NCBI GenBank assembly: GCA_964444135.1
Contig: CAYUFX010000006.1
Location: forward strand, 1 to 64,000
Length of the DNA: 64,000 nucleotides
Reading direction: 5' to 3'
From: NIOZ-UU13 sp964444135
GTDB taxonomy: Bacteria > Planctomycetota > Phycisphaerae > Sedimentisphaerales > Anaerobacaceae
Under the pieces are notes generated by a model that was given only the letters and a program-made list of their open reading frames with translations, was not told the DNA's origin and did no database searches. Position numbers and translations under genes: made by a program. Positions 57,799-64,000 of the stretch are shown here, in pieces (position 1 is the first letter of the stretch; the number at the start of each line of letters is the position of its first letter).

Positions 57799-58701
57799 AT
57801 GGATGAGAACGTTATCAAAGTGGAAAATCTTGTTAAATATTTTGATGGCCGGTGCGTTCTGGACGGCATCAATCTAAATGTGCCGCGAGGCTGCATCTAC
57901 GGCCTGTTGGGTCGAAACGGCTCCGGCAAGACGACTATTATTAGGATTCTCCTGGGCCTTGAGCCACCAACGCGCGGACGGACTTTCCTCTTGGAAGCCA
58001 AATCAACCGAGCTTTCCGCAAAACTCCACGGTCGAATCGGTTATGTGGCTGAAGGCCACAACCTTATCCAGAACTATAAAGTCGGGCGGCTTATTAAGCT
58101 CTGCAAAGACCTTTCTTTGCAGTGGAACGACGAGTTTTTTAACCATCTGATAGAAACATTCCGCTTACCCGCCGACCGCAGGGTTAAAGAGCTTTCAATC
58201 GGTATGCGAGCGCAATTAAACCTCGCGCTGGCTATGGCGATAGACCCTGAGCTGCTTATCTTCGACGACCCCACGCTGGGGCTTGATACCGTCGCTCGCC
58301 GTCAGTTCCTCGAACTTGCCATCGAGCTCATCCAGCAGCAGGGCCGAACCATTTTATTCTGCTCCCATATCCTCGGCGATGTCGAGCGAATCGCCGATAA
58401 GATAGGAATACTTGCCGCCGGCAAGCTCGTCGTGGATTGTCCACTTGAAGAGCTTAAAGAGCGGGTTAAAAAATTGCGGGTAATCTTCCCCGAAGCCGCA
58501 CCGGCGAATCTACATCTGACAGAGATTATAAATCAACAAAACCAGGGCCGGGAGATGGTAATTACCGTTGCCAACTGGAACAAGCAGAAACAGACTGCTC
58601 TCGAAATTTTCAAGCCCTCAAGCTGTACCGAAATCCCGATGAGCCTTGAGGACATGTTCATAGAATGTACTAAGCCCAATCCGGAATATATTGAAAGCTG
58701 A
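57799..58701 (+). CDS. ABC transporter ATP-binding protein
   Basis: A 300-aa ATPase. Walker A GRNGSGKT is at residues 38-45, the Q-loop region is degenerate, the signature is LSIGM (in place of LSGGQ), and Walker B is LLIFDDPTLGLD. The last 70 residues form the extra domain of drug/peptide exporters. The ATG at 57799 follows the GntR stop by 4 bp; an in-frame ATG at 57700 lies within the GntR gene and is ignored. It works with the membrane protein encoded next. Confidence 0.9.
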   Translation: MDENVIKVENLVKYFDGRCVLDGINLNVPRGCIYGLLGRNGSGKTTIIRILLGLEPPTRGRTFLLEAKSTELSAKLHGRIGYVAEGHNLIQNYKVGRLIKLCKDLSLQWNDEFFNHLIETFRLPADRRVKELSIGMRAQLNLALAMAIDPELLIFDDPTLGLDTVARRQFLELAIELIQQQGRTILFCSHILGDVERIADKIGILAAGKLVVDCPLEELKERVKKLRVIFPEAAPANLHLTEIINQQNQGREMVITVANWNKQKQTALEIFKPSSCTEIPMSLEDMFIECTKPNPEYIES

Positions 58702-58717
58702 TAACAGGAGACAAAAA

Positions 58718-59350
58718 ATGTTTGCACTTATAAAAAGAGAAATTCAGGACCATATCGTATATTTCATCGGGGCGGCTGTTTTCTCGGCTGTCTTTATCAT
58801 CATTTCGTTTTCTTTAATAAGCCGGTATGACCATAAGGAACTGCCGGTGTTTTCAATAGGGCTTGGAGTCCCGGCTGCTACTATTGTCATATTCGGCATC
58901 TGTGCTATGGGGGCAACCCAGATGTATTTAGACAGGACCAGGAAAATCTCCGCACTTTTATCGACTTTAGCGGTAAGCAGAAACCAGATATTGCTGGCCA
59001 GGATTATCACCGGAATTTTGGTAATTCTGATTTTGTTTGTGCCTCTGACTATCACAGCCGGTATTTTAGTGCGGCTTTTTTCTCCTCCTATCCCGATGTT
59101 TACCGGTATGGTTTTTGAGATATCCGTAACAGTATATCTAATGGCTTTTGCCATCTATTGCATCGGTTTACAAACCGGCTGGAATTCAAGTGCGCTCACG
59201 CCCTCATTAGGCGCTCTTTTCTTAACCTGTATCTTTATCCCGCTGGTTCTCATCAAAGGTTTTGGGGTGCATATCGTGGTTATACTTGTGCTGTTTATTG
59301 CCGCTTCTCTAATTCGCACCTGGCATACGTTTATGAAAACATCACTTTAG
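58718..59350 (+). CDS. ABC-2-type membrane permease
   Basis: A 210-aa product with six hydrophobic segments, starting MFALIKREIQDHIVYFIGAAVFSAVF. It is the presumed partner of the preceding ATPase in an exporter. AGGAG precedes the ATG at 58718. ABC-2 permeases are often about this length. Substrate unknown; YtrA control suggests a toxic or envelope-active compound. Confidence 0.78.
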   Translation: MFALIKREIQDHIVYFIGAAVFSAVFIIISFSLISRYDHKELPVFSIGLGVPAATIVIFGICAMGATQMYLDRTRKISALLSTLAVSRNQILLARIITGILVILILFVPLTITAGILVRLFSPPIPMFTGMVFEISVTVYLMAFAIYCIGLQTGWNSSALTPSLGALFLTCIFIPLVLIKGFGVHIVVILVLFIAASLIRTWHTFMKTSL

Positions 59351-59360
59351 GAATACAATT

Positions 59361-61163
59361 ATGAAACCTCTAATAAAAGGCCTGGCCTTAAACTATCCGG
59401 TTAAAGTCTTCGCTACCGGCTTTGTTGTTCTGGCATTACTGTCGATACCGTTATTCTGGTTCCGATTTGCGTGCGAGTCATCCCTTGCAGTTAGAATGCC
59501 CGACGATGCCAAACGTATTTTTATAAGACCTTCCGGCCTGGTACCATCCGAGTTTGAAAATGACCCTAATGTCACTTCTCGCTCCATAGTGTCAGCAAGA
59601 ATGCGCTTCGAAGAAAAAGGACTTCTATCCCTTGGGATTTTCGACTATTTCATAAGAAGGTTTCCGGGAGAACCCCGCTCTAACGTTTATTTCTTTCACT
59701 CCGACAGAGATTGTATGTATTTTGACAAGAAGTCCGGGCAAATCGTTCATTTTTATACAGAAAAACAAATAATGCCTGACAAAACCACAAGAGAGAAGAT
59801 GGAACAACTCTACATAGGCCCGGAAGGAGTTTCGGAAACTCCTGGCAAGACCCTCGGCCAATTTATCGACCCCATTACTGACCGCAGTTGGCTCGAAAAT
59901 AGATGGATCAATATTAGATGGAAAAAATTACGTGAGCTAATATTATATGACAAAAAGCTGCGATGCTTTTTCAAGATTGATTTTAATCAAAGAACAGTAA
60001 TCAAAGGCCCGAAAGTCGGCAAAAACGACCACCGTCACAAACCAATCCAGATAGGTCAATTAAGCAAAACCACCTTTGAGTCAAGCTACTTGAACTGGAC
60101 ACCTCCTAAAATTAGGGTTCCTGACGAGGACCCAAACAAAACAGGTTATTCGCGGACTGAATTCAAACCAATCATACCGACAGGTTATGACTGTGATGCT
60201 GGTCCATATTTGCTTGTTCTTGACAAGTCCGGCAGGATTGACCTGCTCGATAAAGAAACCCTTGAATTTGTCAGAAGGACCCCGGAATTTCCCGGAGTCG
60301 CGGGCCGGCTGCCCGGGCCGGAGACTTACTTCGGCTCAAGGAATTTAGTAACACCACGAGAGTTGTTCGGCTACGAGGTTTGGCCATTGGCTTTAACGAC
60401 ACACTTCTTCGAGAATCCTGAAGAGGTCAGGGTAACTTTTGGCGACCCATCTTATTTTTTTAAGCGCGCGCCGGTCAGAGTTGAGAGAAAATACTTAGGG
60501 ATGTTCGCCGCGAGCCTTTCTCGTGATGGAACTGCTCTGGCACTTGCTGTCTTTGATGAAAAGGGTAAAGTTATCAAAACAGAATACAGCAGGCTTCCAA
60601 AACGGGAAAGCAGCTATACCACGTATGTCCAATCCAGCAAGGCGGCTTTCTTTGGGGCGCCCTGGTCGCCTGCGCTTACCATAGGCAAATATCTTGCTGA
60701 AAACCTTCAACCGCCGCTTCTCTCTGTTGCCTCTTATTTCACAGCATCGGCCTTCGAAGCTGCTTCCGGCCACAGAGCACTATTTTTCCTGCCCAATTCA
60801 TTCATAGCAATGAAAGCCGGAGATAGAGGGGAGAATATCGCAGAAAGATTCATGTCAGCTCTGTGGTTGATATTGCCGTCGATAATATTGGCGATATGGC
60901 TTGCCTGCCGGGTAAGCAAAGATGCTGTTATTGTTGGTCTTTCGGAAAATGCAAGAGTTTACTGGATAATTGGAACGCTTGCCTTTGGTCTGACCGCCTA
61001 TATTACTTATAGATTAACCCGGCCGAAGATAACTTTAGTAACCTGTCCGAATTGCGGCAAATTAAGAAGGCCGGATATGCCTAAGTGTCATCGCTGCAAA
61101 AGCGATTGGCTCGTCCCGGAACTCAGACCACCAATCTGGCGCGTCCTCGGTAAGCCCTACTAA
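59361..61163 (+). CDS. Large membrane protein with C-terminal zinc ribbon
   Basis: A 600-aa product with one hydrophobic segment near the start (about 15-33) and two near the end (about 500-520 and 535-555), separated by a long extracytoplasmic beta-rich region. The extreme C-terminus has C562-x2-C565-x10-C576-x2-C579 (CPNCGKLRRPDMPKCHRC), a zinc ribbon facing the cytoplasm if the topology is right. It is the fourth gene of the GntR/ABC operon, 10 bp after the permease, and may be a sensor or part of the exporter. I do not recognise the family. Confidence 0.7.
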   Translation: MKPLIKGLALNYPVKVFATGFVVLALLSIPLFWFRFACESSLAVRMPDDAKRIFIRPSGLVPSEFENDPNVTSRSIVSARMRFEEKGLLSLGIFDYFIRRFPGEPRSNVYFFHSDRDCMYFDKKSGQIVHFYTEKQIMPDKTTREKMEQLYIGPEGVSETPGKTLGQFIDPITDRSWLENRWINIRWKKLRELILYDKKLRCFFKIDFNQRTVIKGPKVGKNDHRHKPIQIGQLSKTTFESSYLNWTPPKIRVPDEDPNKTGYSRTEFKPIIPTGYDCDAGPYLLVLDKSGRIDLLDKETLEFVRRTPEFPGVAGRLPGPETYFGSRNLVTPRELFGYEVWPLALTTHFFENPEEVRVTFGDPSYFFKRAPVRVERKYLGMFAASLSRDGTALALAVFDEKGKVIKTEYSRLPKRESSYTTYVQSSKAAFFGAPWSPALTIGKYLAENLQPPLLSVASYFTASAFEAASGHRALFFLPNSFIAMKAGDRGENIAERFMSALWLILPSIILAIWLACRVSKDAVIVGLSENARVYWIIGTLAFGLTAYITYRLTRPKITLVTCPNCGKLRRPDMPKCHRCKSDWLVPELRPPIWRVLGKPY

Positions 61164-61972
61164 AAATACGACCGCAGGTATTCGATGCTTTTGTGGGCAA
61201 TGGTTTCCGGGTCCGGGTCGTATTTGAAGACCTCAACACTGAGCCACTTATCCCACCCGATGTCTCTTATCGCCTCTGCAATCGGACCATAGTCCACATC
61301 TCCCATACCGGGGCCGTAAAGGTTGGGGTCGTTGACGTGAAAATGGCCGATGTCTTCGGCCCGGACCGAGCGGATAATATCAGGCACCGGCGTCGCTTCG
61401 GCGCACATCGCCTTGACATCGAGATGAATCTTCAAGTTCGGATGATTGATTTGGCTAACCATCTGCATACCATCGGCGACCGTGTTAATAAAATCGGTTT
61501 CCCTGGGCGACAGCGGCTCAAGGCAGATGGTAAGGCCGGACTGACTTGCTTTATCCAGAACGCTGCTGAGCAATTCCACAGCTCTTTCCCAAGCGCCTTC
61601 CCTGGTCTGTCCTTCAACGATACTCCGCTGCTTCGGCGAGCCGAGCACTAATACCTTACCGCCAAGGTCGCTGCATAAATCAAGGAGGCAGGACAAGTAA
61701 TCCCTTGTCCTGCCCCAGATTTTATCATCAGTAGTCGTCATATGCAGACCGGTGGGCCCGGCAAAGAGCCAGTGTAAGCCCACTGTCCGGAGACCGTTAT
61801 CAGCAATAACCTGCCGAACCTCTTTCCGCTGCTCTGCGCTAATATCTTCCGCCGAAGCCGACAGGGTAAAGGGCGCTATCTCAATCCCATCGTACCCTAA
61901 ACGGCTCGCAACTGAGCACACTTCGGCCATCGGCCGGCCTTCGAACATCTCATTGCAAAGAGCAAACTTCAT
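61160..61972 (-). CDS. Sugar phosphate isomerase/epimerase-like TIM-barrel protein
   Basis: A 270-aa member of the AP-endonuclease-2/xylose-isomerase-like superfamily, with MKFALCNEMFEGRPMAEVCSVASRLGYDGIEIAP, VGLHWLFAGP, LEPLSPRETDFINT, KIHLDVKAMCAE and GHFHVNDPN as metal-site segments (Glu, Asp, His, Glu pattern). Such enzymes epimerise or isomerise sugars or hydroxy acids. The start codon overlaps the stop of the upstream oxidoreductase gene (TAATG), and its stop overlaps that of the convergent zinc-ribbon gene. Confidence 0.85.
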   Translation of the reverse strand: MKFALCNEMFEGRPMAEVCSVASRLGYDGIEIAPFTLSASAEDISAEQRKEVRQVIADNGLRTVGLHWLFAGPTGLHMTTTDDKIWGRTRDYLSCLLDLCSDLGGKVLVLGSPKQRSIVEGQTREGAWERAVELLSSVLDKASQSGLTICLEPLSPRETDFINTVADGMQMVSQINHPNLKIHLDVKAMCAEATPVPDIIRSVRAEDIGHFHVNDPNLYGPGMGDVDYGPIAEAIRDIGWDKWLSVEVFKYDPDPETIAHKSIEYLRSYF

Positions 61973-63438
61973 TAAACCCTATCCGGTACAACAAACGGTT
62001 CGCGGTAATTGCGCTTGACGTACATATTGGCCATATCGCTGTATTCGCCAACGAATTTCTCCGTCCTCGGATCCATTGTCAGCATCGGGCCCATCGTGAT
62101 GGGCTCTTTCTCGAGGTCCACCTCGTTGACCTTGAGATGCTCGAGCATTCTCTCGAACGAGTCCGTCAGATCGGCATTGTCGCTCATAGCGTTTTTGATC
62201 TCGTCGGCCGGCATTTCCTTGCCCAGCCGGTAGGAGATGTTGCCCATGTGGCATAGCGCGCTGGAGAGGTGGCCCTTCTCGATATCGGCGTTGAGGTCGC
62301 TGACCTTTCTGCTGCGGACGGCATCGATGAAGTTCTGATGGTGGCTGCCGCCACTGCCGGTAAATTGCTTATCCGTTCTTTTGCCGTCGTTATCCCAGAT
62401 CCAGCCACCACCCTCACCGGCGGCGAAGTAGCCCTTTTCGCATTGCACGACAACGCCGATTCGTGTGCCGCGGTAGTTGTCCATCGCTCGTTCGTCTTTC
62501 TTACGCGGCAGGCCGCGAACCTCAAAGATCAGCGGAGCGGGCTTGTAGTCAAAGAATACGATTTGGGTATTGGGAGTCTCGCCGGCATCGTCCACGCCGA
62601 ACCGGCCGCCGATGCTGATGACTCTTGGCGCCAGTTTTGGGTCGCCCAGGGCCCAGCGGGACAGGTCCATCTCGTGAATCCCCTGGTTGCCGATATCACC
62701 GTTGCCTGTATTCCAGATCCAGTGCCACTTGTAGTGCAGCTCTTTTCTTCGCAGCGGTTCCATATCGGCCGGCCCACACCACAGATTATAGTCCACACTC
62801 TCCGGTACAGGATTAGGACCATTGGTCCCGTTCACAATCCCATTGGTGCCTTTGAAGCGGGGTTTGTAGCAAAAACCGCGGACCCACTTGATCGCCCCAA
62901 GGTGCCCCTTACTAATATACTCATAAGCCTCTTGATAGCTCTCGGCAGACCGTCTTTGCGTGCCGGTCTGTACGATTCGGTTGTACTTGCGGGCGGCCTC
63001 GACCATCTTGCGGCCTTCCCAGATCTCGTGCGAAACGGGCTTTTCGATATAGACGTCCTTGCCCGCTTGGCACGCCCATATCGTCACAAGCGAATGCCAG
63101 TGGTTGGGCGTCGCAGAGGTAATAGCGTCAATGCTATTGTCTTCCAGCAGCTCGCGAACGTCGATGTACGTCTTGACCTTCTGCTTATATTTCTTCTCGA
63201 ATGCGCTTGCTCTGTTTTCCACATGCTCCCTGTCTGCATCGCAGAGCGCCACCACGCGCACGCCCTCCTTTTCATTGAAATACCCGATGTGACCGCCGCC
63301 CTGTCCCCCTGTGCCGACCACCGCAAACCGCAGGTCGTTGTTCGCACCGAGGACGCGTGAATTAGGGCTCAACATCGCCATCGTCGCCCCGGCAGCTATC
63401 GTACCTTTCATAAAATCTCTACGAGTTAACTTGCTCAT
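61972..63438 (-). CDS. Exported Gfo/Idh/MocA-family oxidoreductase
   Basis: A 488-aa NAD(P)-dependent oxidoreductase with a Tat-like leader (LTRRDFMKGTIAAGATMAML). The Rossmann motif is LRFAVVGTGGQGGGHIGYF, and the catalytic Lys lies in YIEKPVSHEIWEG. The C-terminal alpha/beta domain (GNGDIGNQGIHEMDLSRWALG) is that of planctomycetal Gfo/Idh proteins. It probably oxidises or dehydrates a sugar in the periplasm, with NAD(P) bound before export. It is coupled to the isomerase gene by a TAATG overlap. GGAG precedes the ATG. Confidence 0.9.
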   Translation of the reverse strand: MSKLTRRDFMKGTIAAGATMAMLSPNSRVLGANNDLRFAVVGTGGQGGGHIGYFNEKEGVRVVALCDADREHVENRASAFEKKYKQKVKTYIDVRELLEDNSIDAITSATPNHWHSLVTIWACQAGKDVYIEKPVSHEIWEGRKMVEAARKYNRIVQTGTQRRSAESYQEAYEYISKGHLGAIKWVRGFCYKPRFKGTNGIVNGTNGPNPVPESVDYNLWCGPADMEPLRRKELHYKWHWIWNTGNGDIGNQGIHEMDLSRWALGDPKLAPRVISIGGRFGVDDAGETPNTQIVFFDYKPAPLIFEVRGLPRKKDERAMDNYRGTRIGVVVQCEKGYFAAGEGGGWIWDNDGKRTDKQFTGSGGSHHQNFIDAVRSRKVSDLNADIEKGHLSSALCHMGNISYRLGKEMPADEIKNAMSDNADLTDSFERMLEHLKVNEVDLEKEPITMGPMLTMDPRTEKFVGEYSDMANMYVKRNYREPFVVPDRV

Positions 63439-63488
63439 AATGTTTCTCCTATATTTCTAATAAAGGTTATCTGTCTAATACATTTTGC

Positions 63489-64000
63489 TTATTTTCCTGC
63501 CGCGTATTCGCGGTAATGCTCAGCCACCTTCGCCTGGTTCGTATCGCCTTTATGGAAATAGAACCGATACTTAAATGTCAAACTCTCACCGGCCGGGATA
63601 GTAATATCTCCAACGCCTTTTTGTTTGTTCTCGAAGTCATGTACTCCGAATGGATTGGCCGCGAACAGTCCGTAATCACGAACGTGCCACCACGTCGGAT
63701 GTTTCGGATTCTGGGGATGGTCGAAAATGGCAACGCCCACGATTTGGTCTTCCACCGGCCCGTAATAATCACACCACGCCGCACGCTTGCCCCAGGTCTC
63801 CCCATCGCGCTGACCTTCGCTGTTAAGAATGTGTCCCTTTCCGACTTTGCCTTTGAGTCTCATCGTCGGCGCTAATCGAATGGCCATCGAGCCTTCCTTG
63901 GTATCACCCATAACCACCTTGCCCTCTGAAGCGTGGATGGTTATCTCAAAGTCCATTATTTGACCATCCGGCCGGTTGTAGAATCTGTGCGTTCGGGTAT
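63489..64000 (-). CDS. PmoA-like (DUF6807) catabolic protein, 5' part outside the window
   Basis: The frame stays open past the internal ATG at 63956 to the window edge (THRFYNRPDGQIMDFEITI), so the start is missing. Visible C-terminal motifs: GDTKEGSMAIRLAP, GKRAAWCDYYGPVEDQIVGVAIFDHPQNP, WHVRDYGLFAANPFG and LTFKYRFYFHKGD. These fit the family misnamed methane-oxygenase PmoA in planctomycetes and Bacteroidota, often found beside Gfo/Idh genes in sugar catabolic clusters, as here. Its reaction is unknown to me. Confidence 0.75.
   Translation of the reverse strand, partial: TRTHRFYNRPDGQIMDFEITIHASEGKVVMGDTKEGSMAIRLAPTMRLKGKVGKGHILNSEGQRDGETWGKRAAWCDYYGPVEDQIVGVAIFDHPQNPKHPTWWHVRDYGLFAANPFGVHDFENKQKGVGDITIPAGESLTFKYRFYFHKGDTNQAKVAEHYREYAAGK

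Noticed and set aside
62269..63360. 363-codon plus-strand ORF antisense to the Gfo/Idh gene
   Set aside because: The minus-strand protein has clear family motifs; the long antisense frame is a by-product of its codon use.

Overview
The window most likely comes from a planctomycete of the Phycisphaerae/Sedimentisphaerales type. The evidence is several arylsulfatases with Tat-like leaders, many orphan type-II-secretion pseudopilin-like proteins (FTLIELLVVI leader, H-X9-DG tail), a secreted protein with dockerin-like Asp-rich repeats, Gfo/Idh and PmoA-like catabolic proteins, and tandem ECF sigma/anti-sigma cassettes. This assignment is inferred from protein families only. A run of 100 N at 43675-43774 marks a scaffold gap.

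Layout. 0-13 kb holds housekeeping and metal genes: tRNA-Val(CAC), nikR, hemL, a SurA/PpiD-like foldase with two small membrane proteins, rnc, a STAS protein, a ComM-type ATPase, and a nickel/cobalt ECF transporter (nikM-Q-O) divergent from a small Cys-rich exported protein. 13-28 kb is a pseudopilin island: eight FTLIELL genes, one pseudogene scrap, a dockerin protein, a large modular surface protein, a cytochrome-b561-like membrane protein and a cupin. Several genes here have recognisable promoters and structured leaders. 28-41 kb holds queA and a seven-gene minus-strand operon: GH2 glycosidase, a second predicted glycosidase, two sulfatases, xylB, xylA and an acyltransferase. This looks like a sulfated-glycan degradation locus. 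41-49.5 kb has three ECF sigma/anti-sigma-like cassettes and an exported protein of unknown function. 49.5-54 kb has two more sulfatases behind tilS. 54-61 kb has a TPR lipoprotein, a DUF1573 lipoprotein and a GntR/ABC operon. 61-64 kb has a sugar-isomerase/oxidoreductase/PmoA-like catabolic cluster cut by the window edge.

The most unusual feature is a set of degenerate tandem arrays with an exact 7-bp period, scattered through the window. Their sequences differ from site to site, but the phase is kept, and several switch halfway to a roughly complementary heptamer. Most are intergenic. Three run into genes: they form the N-terminal extension of hemL, a 63-bp (21-codon) insert in xylB, and the hydrophobic core of the GH2 signal peptide. 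Other palindromic elements enter coding sequence in frame, in the foldase tail and in one pseudopilin leader. A 157-bp MITE-like element lies at 55 kb.

Other candidates for new biology: (1) a 107-nt leader with a 12-bp closing stem and a predicted pseudoknot before a pseudopilin; (2) a conserved-loop hairpin in two pseudopilin leaders; (3) a free-standing small RNA with its own promoter and terminator; (4) anti-sigma-like genes that each carry an internal Shine-Dalgarno and ATG at identical spacing just before the membrane segment; (5) a conserved dyad near the sigma cassettes. All coordinates and motifs were read by eye; family names rest on recalled family signatures, without database searches.
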